From Dinochytrium kinnereticum (taxonomy: Eukaryota; Chytridiomycota; Chytridiomycetes; Chytridiales; Chytridiaceae): a DNA stretch of 29,720 nt. Location of the stretch: positions 1-29,720 of the forward strand of contig JADGJT010000295.1 of assembly GCA_027604005.1 (NCBI GenBank), read 5' to 3'. The notes under the pieces were generated by a model. That model did no database searches. It worked only from the letters and a program-made list of their open reading frames with translations, and was not told where the DNA came from. How positions within the stretch are numbered: the stretch's first letter is position 1; every line of letters starts with the position of its first letter. The position numbers were made by a program, and so were the translations under genes. This document shows positions 1 through 7,779 of the stretch, in pieces.

Positions 1-44
1 CCCTTGTACTCTAACCCTAAACCTTACCCGCTACCCTAACCTTA
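1..44. repeat. Degenerate telomere-like repeats at window edge
   Basis: The first 44 bases are imperfect copies of CCCTAA (for example CTAACCCTAAACC and CTACCCTAACC). On the other strand this reads as variants of GTTAGGG. The C-rich strand runs 5' to 3' from the left edge, which is the orientation of a left chromosome end in a TTAGGG-type organism. The units vary (TTAGGG, TTTAGGG, TAGCGGG, TAAGG), so this is either subtelomeric or degenerate telomeric sequence, or a low-quality contig end. It directly abuts retrotransposon coding sequence. Confidence 0.6.
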
Positions 45-2141
45 ATGCCTCGTTGGCGAAACAACAACAGGATCAACTGGTTTGATGTAAATTCGCTGCA
101 GTTGTCCGAGTTTTGAACATCTTCACCTTTTCGCCGCTCATTCTCTCGAGCATTTCTACGCAATCTTGAATTCGTTGGACGGTGTCAGATTCGTCCTTCA
201 AGAGGTAGACGACATTCATCTGTGAGGCTAGATCCACTAAGACAAATGCATAGCCCTCATTTTTGATTGTTGGAGGGAAGGTTCCTGCGACGTCGGCGTA
301 CAGAACATTCAGAAGATTCATGTTGGATATCAGGGATCTTGGTCTGGTTCCAAAACGGCGACGTCGTGCGTTTGACTCCGTGCATGTGCAGCAGTTGAGT
401 GTTTCCTTCGCTCGGATTGTAAATGATATTTCTTCGACCATATGCTGGGAGAGTAGGCGGTTTATGTTTCTGGCGCTCAAGTGACCTAGCCATCGGTGGA
501 GCGTCATGGGATCAACCGTTTCCACCTTAAGTGCCGCCGGGAGAAGAATTTCGTTCTCCAAAGGTGAAACGTCCAGCCTGTAGAGGTTTCCACGCCGGGG
601 TGCTTGAATGGACCACGGTTACGGGTCGTTGGTTAGGATACCCTGTGTGGAATCAAAAGAAGCAAGCCATCCTTGAGACGCGAGTTTAGAGACCGAGATG
701 AGGTTATCGGCCAAGCCAGGTGTGTAGAGGCAATCTTCAATGAAGATTTGCTTCTCGGGGTCTCCACCGCGAAGCAGATGGTACCGACACCTTTAATCTC
801 GACGCGTCCGTTATCGCCCACGAGGGCCACCGCTTGGAAATCCTGGAAGTCGACGAAGTGAGATCAGGATTTGACAAAAACATCGGTAGCTCGAGAATCC
901 GAAGTCCACGAGTCTTCGGTGTTCACACGTTAGGCTGTGAGAGTCGTGCGGTGGTTCTGGTTTGGTCGCGAGATGTGCCCTTTGGTCAGTCGGTGTAGGC
1001 GGTTACTGTGGGTCAACCACGTTTTGATGAGGTGGTTCTGAGGGGTGGGGTAGGATTCCTTATCCACTCGAATAGCATAGGCTCTGGCTCCGTCTTCATC
1101 TACGTCGTCGTGTCTTTCACGGTTAAAACCGCCTTTCCTGTCACGGCCGTTGAAGGACTGGTTCCGACCGTGCCGTTGTTGTCCGCCTTGGCCTTCCTTT
1201 CCTCCCCCTCGAGCGAAGCAGTTCCTCATGAAGTGGCCGAGCTTCCCGCAATTATAGCACTTGCTGTTGCTCTTGCGTGGGGTGTGGGACCGGTGGCGGT
1301 TCTGGTCTTGGTTTCCTGGCCTGTGTCGGGCAGCTTGAGACCTACCTGCTTGGCCGCGCCGTTCACCATGCTCACGTTGAACCTGAAGGGCAGCCGGGGA
1401 TGCTGAGGCCTCGGATGCTTCCTGGTGCTTGATTTTTGACGCGTGTTGGATGAGACGCTATCGAACGAGTTCAACATCAGCAACGCCCTCATGACTAACA
1501 AGGGGGTCGTTTTCAAGGAATGTCTTCAGAGCTGACCAGTTGGGGTCATCTTTTGGGAGCGACTGGAGTAGGGCAACAACGTGCTCTTCATTGCTGATCT
1601 TGTTCGTGGAGATCTCGTTGTACTCATGGATGATGGCAGCGATGTGGGCAACGTGCTCGCTCATAGAAGTGTTTGACCTGAGCGTGGGGGAAAGAAGCTG
1701 GCGCCTGAGATGCATGGCTTCTCCAACGGTCTTGACGCGGTGGACAGAGACGAGAGTGTCCCAGATGTCCTTAGACGTCGATTTCCCGTAGACCAACTGG
1801 AGGTGCTTGCTCGACAGCTTAGAGAAAAGCATCGCCTTGGCCATCTTGTCGTCGGCAGTTCATTTTTCACGCTTCTTCCGTTTCTCTGCCGTGGCCTCAG
1901 CAGAGTCATCGGGGCTTGCGGCTTCGTCGGCAACAGTGGCGCCTTCCTCAATGACGTAGAGCAAAGACTTGGCGTTGAGGGCGGCAGTCATTCGTATAGA
2001 GAAGTATGACCAGGTGTCGCTGCTGTCGGTGCCGAAGGAGGGGATGTCACGAAAGGCATCATGCTTGCCGCCAGACGAGTCAGGACCAGCAAGGGTCACA
2101 TGAACGATTGGAGCAACTGGAGGAGCGAGTGGGATTGACAT
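45..2141 (-). pseudogene. copia gag-pol, inactivated and truncated
   Basis: Gag most likely starts at the ATG at 2141; the in-frame ATG at 2198 lies inside the primer binding site. One frame runs from 2198 to about 930, interrupted by TGA at 1860-1862, where the codon context suggests a lost Trp, and by TAG at 1458-1460. The CCHC knuckle (CYNCGKLGHFMRNC, 1218-1259) is intact. The protease motif is at 885-899 and reads DSRAT instead of DSGAT. A frameshift follows: the text LYTPGLADNLISVSKLAS, typical just before GAG-pre-integrase, is in another frame near 690-745. The GAG-pre-integrase region (HRWLGHLSARN, then CCTC) and the first integrase Asp (LYADVAG) are open at 73-561. Another frameshift falls before the second catalytic region, where SDN..EF appears in another frame at about 86-106. 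Coding similarity ends at about position 44. Confidence 0.88.
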
Positions 2142-2189
2142 GATGGTACTAAAGGTGGTGTTATAAGCTAAGGGGTCCGAGAGCAGATC

Positions 2190-2201
2190 GGGGCTCATAA
2201 C
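2190..2201 (-). promoter_or_regulatory. Half-tRNA-iMet primer binding site
   Basis: The plus strand reads GGGGCTCATAAC. Eleven of these bases match the anticodon arm of fungal initiator tRNA-Met (GGGCTCATAAC, with CAT as the anticodon). Copia-type elements prime reverse transcription with the 5' half of this tRNA, so the PBS is complementary to the anticodon loop and not to the 3' end. It lies three bases inside the predicted LTR border, as in Drosophila copia. Confidence 0.75.
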
Positions 2202-2204
2202 TAT

Positions 2205-2441
2205 TGAAGCACTTATAAAGGGAATAAAGAAATAAAGAAGAACTCAACAGAGAGCAAGCGCTCCTAGACAAGCGCTGGAGAGAACTCCTTACCCTTAGTT
2301 TAGTCGTCAGTCTTGAGTCCTCCGAAGTTTTGTTTGTAGTGTAAAAGGTGTAATAAAGTAATTCTCTTTTAGAATCGGTGATCTGAACATTACAGATCCC
2401 TCCTCCTTTTATACTTTTATTTAAAGTTAATGACAACAACA
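2205..2441 (-). repeat. Probable 5' LTR of the copia element
   Basis: The inner border (TG at 2205-2206 on plus, CA on the coding strand) is fixed by the adjacent primer binding site. On the minus strand there is a TATAAAA at 2413-2407 that could drive transcription. The outer border is uncertain. I placed it where the minus strand starts TGTTGTTGTC (2441), but with no second LTR to compare it could lie further out. Confidence 0.5.
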
Positions 2442-2691
2442 AAAGACCATCCCAAAAGTCCACCCGAGGTGAGTGGCGTGATAAATAATAGGGGCTAACC
2501 TTTTCCATGCAACCTTAAACACCAAAATGATTCTAAACAAGGTCTCAAAAGAAAAGTAAAAAGAACAACGGAGGTAGCAAGGAGAATCGGACCGAACGCG
2601 AAGGGTGGAACTTTAACGAAGCAAGATAAGTGGTGAAAATAAGCAAAACAATAAAAAATAAGATACGCGTCGTGGACGGACGCGTCCGTCG
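2442..2691. other. Intergenic A-rich segment
   Basis: No convincing coding sequence on either strand. The segment separates the retroelement from the RMD5 pseudogene, and the outer end of the LTR may extend into it. Its right part holds a perfect 16-bp palindrome, listed separately. Confidence 0.5.
2675..2690. repeat. Perfect 16-bp GC-rich palindrome
   Basis: GACGGACGCGTCCGTC equals its own reverse complement. It sits in A-rich DNA just before the point where RMD5 similarity begins. No function can be assigned; it could be a protein-binding site or a scar of rearrangement. Confidence 0.7.
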
Positions 2692-3498
2692 ACAATTGCA
2701 GAGGCTGGCGTGGAGATACCAGACTCGCTGAAAGCACAGTTTCAAGATTTATTTCACATCCTGGAGTCCCTGCGAGCTGGCTCGTTGGACCCCGCCATTC
2801 AATGGGCTATGCTTCATCGAGAGAAGTTGCGTGCAAAAGGTTCATCGTTGGAATTTGATTTACTGAGTTTGCGGTACATGCAGCTCCTTGAATAAAGGCA
2901 AGTTAAAGAAGCTCTTGAATTTGCAAAGAACAGCTTTGGTTTCTTTTCTGGCACTCACTTCAAGGGTAAGAGCTCGTTTATTCATTTTCTATTTTTTCAC
3001 GAAATTAACTTACTCTTGGTTGCATTAGACATTGAGAGATGTCCTTTTCCGCTCACGCCTTTCAAAATTACCATACTCTGATCTTCTTGACTCACACCTT
3101 TGGTCCGACGCTCAACACAACTTTGCAAAAAACTTTTGGACTCTTCTCGGTCCCCTCCGAATCCCCGCTCCGTCACATTGGGTGTCTCCGCCCTCCCGTC
3201 CATCATCAAAATGTCCGAAGTTCTCAAAGACAAGGGCGAAATGGCAAAAGCTCAAATGACGGAACTTCCCATTGAGATCCCACTTCCTGAAGTGCATCGC
3301 TCCCATTCCGTGTTCACTTGTCCTGTCAGTAAAGAACAAGCGACCGAAGAGAATCCGCTGATTATGATGATCTGCGGGAACGTGCTTTGTAAGGAGAGTC
3401 TCACACAGATCAGTGAAGGGAACTCAAGTTTGAGGTTGAAGTGCCCCTATTGTCGTTCGGAGAGCACCGCGGCGCAAGCGATACGGGTTTCATTTTAG
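2692..3498 (+). pseudogene. RMD5: RMD5/GID2 (RMND5) E3 ligase pseudogene, 5'-truncated
   Basis: RMD5/GID2 is the catalytic RING-like subunit of the GID/CTLH ubiquitin ligase. Similarity begins mid-protein at about 2692 with a CTLH-like stretch (FQDLFHILESLRAG, then AIQWAMLHREKL). It continues past an in-frame TAA at 2893-2895 into KEALEFAKNSF. A normal-looking intron follows (GTAAGA near 2967 to TAG near 3029). The next part is split over three frames: IER/M, then PYSDLLDSHLWSDAQ, then VTLGVSALPSIIKM. The C-terminal degenerate RING is intact from 3100 to the TAG at 3496: CPVSKEQA, CGNVLCKESL and CPYCRSE. One stop, at least two frameshifts and no N-terminus make this a pseudogene. The retained intron argues for a DNA-level duplicate, not a retrocopy. 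Confidence 0.82.
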
Positions 3499-3792
3499 TG
3501 CAAGCAGCATATGGCGATTAAAAATATGATGGGCTTGATGAGGTGTTTCCGATGACAAATTTACTGTCGGCGTAAATATTAGACGGAAGCAAGGGTTACA
3601 GATATCGGGCGTTGTTTGTCCCTCTTTTTCAGTTCAATGATGACGGGGGAAAACGTTGCTTTTATGCGTGTAAAATACAATGTGTACAAATGGACGGGGG
3701 AAGAAGTGCGTCAAGCAGTAGTAAATAAAATCATGGTAAATGAAGTAATTATAGCATTTGTTTTGAGACTACTGTCGCCTATAAAAGTAGTG

Positions 3793-3895
3793 CCAGTATA
3801 TGCTGTGCTGGATGGCGTTTTGCTTGTTTTTTTGGGTCAGAGTTGGCGTTACCCAGCATATGCTGTGCTGAATGGCGTTTTCCTTCTTTTTTGGT
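3793..3895. repeat. Two imperfect direct repeats, 60-bp period
   Basis: Sequence starting CCAGTATATGCTGTGCTG at 3793 recurs as CCAGCATATGCTGTGCTG at 3853. Similarity extends about 43 bases in each copy (ATGGCGTTTT.CTT..TTTTTTGG) with a few substitutions. It may be a decayed tandem duplication in the peroxidase upstream region. Confidence 0.8.
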
Positions 3896-3972
3896 TTTTT
3901 TTTTGTTATTTTCTTTTTCTATTTTTTTTTTTTTAAAACCAATAGCAATATTGACTCGCCGCAGGTTTTTGA

Positions 3973-3980
3973 TATAAAAG
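3973..3980 (+). promoter_or_regulatory. TATA-like box upstream of peroxidase
   Basis: TATAAAAG lies 49 bases upstream of the ATG at 4029, following a long T-rich tract. Position and sequence fit a TATA box for the peroxidase gene with a short 5' UTR. Confidence 0.45.
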
Positions 3981-4028
3981 GATGGTGTTGGCACCTGGCA
4001 CATCCCATATCCTCATCTGCTAGAGATC

Positions 4029-4868
4029 ATGGAGCTATCGACGCGCAGATTTCTCTCCTCTCTCATCCTCATCATAGCGGTGGTCGCTGCTGCATGTGTG
4101 GAGCCAGGCGTCGCAAAGACCACCCCGGAAGCGATTCGAAACCTTCTTCAAAATCGCAGCTTTCAATCTCTCGTTTCTAAATGTGATTCGAACGCCCGGC
4201 TGATCCTTCGAGGTGTGTTTCACGACGCAACTTCCCGATCAAGGAACAGCAGTTACGCAGGTGCCGTGGATGGAAGTCTGCGTTTCGAGCTTCGACAAAA
4301 TGATAATCGCAACATTGCCACAGTGGTCCAACCTCTCGTGTCTCTTGCCGCCTCTTCTCAAGTCAGCTTTGCTGATGCTCTGGCTCTTGCCTCGGTGTTG
4401 GTCGTCAAAAACTGTGGAGGTCCCATCGTCTCCTTTTCTTACGGACGTGTTGACGCTGCCTCCGCTGGACCACTCAGAAGCATTCTTCCGTTCAGCGCAT
4501 CCTTTAAAGATCTCTCCGCCAAGGCGCAGGACATGGGTATGACCGTCATGGAGTTTGGAATTCTCGTTGCAGGAGCTCATTCTGTGGCCACCACTCCTCA
4601 ACTCGGTGGAGGCAATCTTGATGCAACTCCAGCCAAATTTGACAACAGTTTCGCCGATGAAATGGTTCATTCCTTGCAGAAGCCACCAACAGGCGTGAAA
4701 CGACTTCAAAGTGACGTGAACTTGGTCTCGAACAAGGACATTAGATCTCTTTACAAGCACTACGCTGAATCAGAGGAGAGTTTGATGGCAGACTTTTCTG
4801 TTGTTTTTGAAAAGATGTTGAATCTTGGGTGGGGTGATCGTTTACAGCGTTTTGACGGTGAGCTTTAG
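4029..4868 (+). CDS. Secreted plant-type haem peroxidase
   Basis: A 279-residue, single-exon protein of the plant/fungal peroxidase superfamily (H2O2-dependent oxidation of organic substrates). Residues 1-29 form a signal peptide with a hydrophobic core LILIIAVVAAACV. The distal haem pocket is R61 and H65 in LILRGVFHDA; the proximal haem ligand is H184 in VAGAHSVA. Other family landmarks are VSFADALALAS (112-122), GGP....YGRVDA (130-143), FDNSF (204-208) and QSDVNL. FHDA, not FHDC, resembles fungal class II enzymes, but the mature protein has only two cysteines (C52 and C129), too few for the conserved disulphides of class II or III. Overall motif spacing looks more like class III. It is probably extracellular or in the secretory pathway; the substrate is unknown. 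Upstream TATA-like box at 3973. Confidence 0.88.
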   Translation: MELSTRRFLSSLILIIAVVAAACVEPGVAKTTPEAIRNLLQNRSFQSLVSKCDSNARLILRGVFHDATSRSRNSSYAGAVDGSLRFELRQNDNRNIATVVQPLVSLAASSQVSFADALALASVLVVKNCGGPIVSFSYGRVDAASAGPLRSILPFSASFKDLSAKAQDMGMTVMEFGILVAGAHSVATTPQLGGGNLDATPAKFDNSFADEMVHSLQKPPTGVKRLQSDVNLVSNKDIRSLYKHYAESEESLMADFSVVFEKMLNLGWGDRLQRFDGEL

Positions 4869-5113
4869 GTCAATACCTCATAAATGTCAAGTATTATTCT
4901 CATGGTTGCTTTATGAGGAAACAAAAGAATAGAGTAATGCTTATAAAACCCCCCCTTGTCTCCAGCGGCATGAGTATACGCTCAATTGATGCTCATGTCA
5001 TCTTGAACAGCGATCAGTTCGAGATCTGCGATGGGTCACAGCAAGTGACTCATGGAATACATTTGTTGGATAAACCATCCAGACATTTCCCCAAAACATA
5101 ACCACCAACAATC

Positions 5114-6244
5114 ATGCAATTCGACTTGCTTCAAGTACTAGAACAAGTGTGCATTCTAGCTGCACCTGCCCTGCTAGCCCCATTTCTGTACGAGGCCATC
5201 GTGATTATCATTGTCGGGTGTCGCTGGAAGGAGACCGCCAGCACTCTGACAGAAGCCTACAGCGATGTCACATTCACACTGATAAGCAGTTGGAAGCGCG
5301 AATCTTCTGTCATCGGACGATTTCTTCTGATCCTCACCTGTGTCTTTGCTGCTTTCATTCATTTCAACCTGCCGGCGGTAATCTTTGCCTCCACGCTTTC
5401 GTCGAGACAAACTCATTATCGACCCGATGATAGCGTCGGCAAGGCCATTCCTGCAGAGGTGGAGCCTGTCTCCTGCTCCTCCAGCACCTTTTTCTATGCC
5501 CTTAATCGTATTGACGACGCTCAAATTGGTCCTAACGCCATCTGCAAGGCTGAAACAGCCATCTCATACACTTTTAGTGGTCAGGCCCAAATCAATGTTC
5601 ATATAAGTTACGCATGCACGCCTCACCCTTCTATCATCTGGAAATGTATCTGCAATTCTACCGAAGTTGGAGTGAGGAGCCAACTGCAGGATCGTGGGTC
5701 TTCTGGAAACTCGTGGAAAGAAGAAGGGGGATACGTTTTCCCTCACGACAAGATAGCACTTGTGATTTCAACGTTCGGAGGAGGAGGGTTCACTTGGACA
5801 GGTTACGGTGTCCCGAGTTCGGGTCCCGCTCTACCGGGGGAGGAGCTGCGAACAACAAGGGTGGATTGCGAGGGAATGGACGAGGTGTTAAGGGCGAGCT
5901 TGTTCTTGAACAAGAACCGCCAACGCCGCAAAGAACTGACCGGTAGAATTGCGGGAGCATCGGGATTCTACTATGTTGGGTATGACTCTTACACGGTCTC
6001 TGTGATCGGCGTTGCCTCCTCTTTGGTGATGGCGGTGTTATGTCGAGTTCTGCTTCGAGTGGTGTGGATCAAGCAAGGTGGCATCGCTGTTGGTGGTGAC
6101 GGTGATGAGAAGCATGTTGTTTCCGTTGTTCAACGTCTCTTTGCAGCCCTTTATCCGCTTTACCCACGGGAAGATAACCTGGATGGAAGCATCAGGCCGT
6201 GTGGGGTTGAGATGCTGGTTTTTGTTGACGAGAACAAATTGTAA
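5114..6244 (+). CDS. Unknown membrane protein, about three TM segments
   Basis: I do not recognise the family of this 376-residue single-exon protein. Hydrophobic stretches lie at about residues 8-36, 67-93 and 294-318. Between the second and third is a roughly 200-residue, probably non-cytosolic region with about seven cysteines (including C121, C144, C168, C178, C180 and C252), an NST glycosylation site at 181-183 and a glycine run (FGGGGFTW). The C-terminus (about 320-376) is hydrophilic apart from a short hydrophobic patch (RLFAALYPLY). The ATG at 5114 is the first in frame and directly precedes the first membrane segment. Consistent hydropathy over a long open frame supports a real gene. 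A receptor-like or cell-surface role is possible but unproven. Confidence 0.7.
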   Translation: MQFDLLQVLEQVCILAAPALLAPFLYEAIVIIIVGCRWKETASTLTEAYSDVTFTLISSWKRESSVIGRFLLILTCVFAAFIHFNLPAVIFASTLSSRQTHYRPDDSVGKAIPAEVEPVSCSSSTFFYALNRIDDAQIGPNAICKAETAISYTFSGQAQINVHISYACTPHPSIIWKCICNSTEVGVRSQLQDRGSSGNSWKEEGGYVFPHDKIALVISTFGGGGFTWTGYGVPSSGPALPGEELRTTRVDCEGMDEVLRASLFLNKNRQRRKELTGRIAGASGFYYVGYDSYTVSVIGVASSLVMAVLCRVLLRVVWIKQGGIAVGGDGDEKHVVSVVQRLFAALYPLYPREDNLDGSIRPCGVEMLVFVDENKL

Positions 6245-6249
6245 TAAAT
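6244..6249 (+). terminator. Polyadenylation signal AATAAA
   Basis: AATAAA overlaps the stop codon of the upstream membrane-protein gene, and a second AATAAAA lies about 13 bases on. The plausible result is a very short 3' UTR. Confidence 0.4.
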
Positions 6250-6490
6250 GATAATTAATAAAAAGAAGAATTAACAATTATTAATAATTATCATATGCGA
6301 CATGTTGTTGTGACTAGAGCTACGGGTTAAGGAGAGACACCTGCTCGTATTCAGAAGTCTCGTCTGGTATAGATTCAACCACAATACGGCAACAGAACTG
6401 AATTCTCGGACGAGTAACATTTTCTTAGAAGCCAAACTTCTGTGAATTGGAAGCCTTAAGTCAAACAATGGTTCTTTGTGAGAGCTTTAC

Positions 6491-6496
6491 TTTATT
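6491..6496 (-). terminator. Polyadenylation signal for histone H2B
   Basis: AATAAA on the minus strand, about 134 bases after the H2B stop codon. It suggests that this histone mRNA is polyadenylated. Confidence 0.4.
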
Positions 6497-6629
6497 GCAA
6501 AAGTCTAGCCAGGATATATACAAAATAGGTTTTTGCCCAACTTTGGATTGGCAATAGTGCAGGTGGTGGAAATTGCAAAGGGTAAACAGAGCGGGGAGAG
6601 GTGAGGAAGTCCGGGCAAGGGGGCAAGAT

Positions 6630-7119
6630 TTACTTGCTTGACTGGTACTTGGTGACGGCCTTGGTACCCTCAGAAACGGCGTGCTTAGCAAGTTCACCAG
6701 GGAGGATAAGACGGACCGATGTCTGAATCTCACGAGAAGAGATGGTCGACCTCTTGTTGTAAGCAGCAAGCTTGCTGGCCTCCGAGGCAATGCGCTCAAA
6801 GATGTCGTTGACGAAAGAGTTCATGATGGACATGGCCTTGGCAGAGATTCCGTATTCCGGGTGGACCTGCTTGAGGACCTTGCTGATGTAAGAAGAGAAG
6901 GTCTCCTTCCTGGTCTTCTTCTTAGCCTTGGAAGCGTCCTTCGTCTTCTTCTCGGCAGTCTTCGCGGGAGCCTTGCCGGCGGGCTGACAACAAAAGAGCG
7001 AATGGGAAGGATGGGAGAGACATGGTAAGTGGTGGAACAGGAGCATGCGGTGCAGGTGCGGATGGGGAGATAATCACCTTCTTCTCGGCAGGGGCCTTTC
7101 CTCCTTCCTTGGGGGGCAT
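6630..7119 (-). CDS. H2B: Histone H2B, one intron
   Basis: A core histone that pairs with H2A in the nucleosome. Exon 1 is 7119-7078 (14 codons) and exon 2 is 6983-6630. The 94-bp intron has GTGATT and CAG ends and lies between codons. The spliced protein is 131 residues, within the normal range. The histone fold is typical: [34 protein letters not shown] and the C-terminal [17 protein letters not shown]. The lysine in AVTKY near the C-terminus is the conserved ubiquitination site in the family. The N-terminal tail is Lys/Ala/Pro-rich, with a similar short motif on both sides of the intron (GGKAPAEKK and [12 protein letters not shown]). No H2A gene lies next to it. A TATA-like box and a CCAAT box lie upstream. 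Confidence 0.97.
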
Positions 7120-7221
7120 GATGACTGTGGGTGGTGTAGGTGGTGGTGGTTGTGGAGTGGATTGGGTGTCGCTTGAGCTGCGAAAAGGGACGGCGACTTG
7201 GGCGAGGTGAGGCTAGGAGAA

Positions 7222-7271
7222 TATTTATACGGATTTTGGAAGCATAGTGAAATCTCGAGATATCGACCAAT
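7222..7271 (-). promoter_or_regulatory. H2B promoter: TATA box and CCAAT box
   Basis: On the minus strand, TATAAATA occupies 7229-7222, about 100 bases before the H2B ATG. An ATTGG (CCAAT on plus, 7267-7271) lies about 40 bases further upstream. CCAAT plus TATA is a common arrangement for histone genes. Confidence 0.55.
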
Positions 7272-7779
7272 CAGCGTGCAGCACCAGCTTTGTTCAATGT
7301 CCGAAGTGGGGAGCTCCCTCTTTTCGACAATTTTGCATTCGGACATTCAAGGTCACTGCACTGGGAGCATGAGGCTGTGGGTGTAATCTGTGTAGGAAAT
7401 AAATGCTATGAAGGAACAAGAACATCCAGTATTTGAGGCAGTATCAGTCTCAAGAACCTCTTCTCCAACAAGAGGAGTCAATCTTGTCTTCACAGACTAG
7501 GTATTGCTTTCAAATAAATGCCCGTATCAGCTTGTTTGGGAGAGATTTAATACACAACCAGGTTTAGAGTCCTCAGATAGACAGGAAGCCAAAGCAATAC
7601 ATAAAAAACTGTTGAAGGTTGCATGTTTCCCAACCGCGGACCAGGCGGAAGGACCAAAAACGAACAAATAATAAAGCGCCTGTCTAATCCTTAAATAACG
7701 TCCTCAGACAAAAGGCCTCATAACCCCCTCCCCCAAAAAAATTAAAGATACGAACATTCAACCCAACACATTCTAAAAT
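7272..7779. other. Intergenic region between H2B and Ca2+-ATPase A
   Basis: No gene is supported on either strand. The left part probably belongs to the H2B upstream region and the right part to the 3' UTR of the Ca2+-ATPase. Confidence 0.5.

Larger units (their letters stand above)
45..2441 (-). mobile_element. Truncated Ty1/copia LTR retrotransposon
   Basis: Read on the minus strand, the order is a probable 5' LTR, a half-tRNA-iMet primer binding site, gag with a UBN2-type domain and a CCHC zinc knuckle, a protease remnant, a GAG-pre-integrase domain and the start of the integrase core. Protease followed by integrase is the Ty1/copia order. Everything downstream of the first part of integrase is missing (rest of integrase, reverse transcriptase, RNase H, 3' LTR), because the sequence changes to telomere-like repeats at about position 44. 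With only one LTR, target-site duplications cannot be checked. Confidence 0.9.
3499..4028. other. Intergenic region before the peroxidase gene
   Basis: No supported gene. It contains an imperfect tandem duplication (3793-3895), a T-rich tract (about 3893-3935) and a TATA-like box just upstream of the peroxidase ATG. Confidence 0.6.

Noticed and set aside
1008..1406. 132-residue plus-strand frame in the retroelement
   Set aside because: It lies opposite the gag zinc-knuckle region and has no recognisable motif; it is a shadow of gag.
1860..1862. RIP-type mutation as the cause of stops in gag
   Set aside because: The TGA fits a G-to-A change from TGG, but the mutated C on the other strand is followed by C and not A, so it does not match the CpA context of repeat-induced point mutation.
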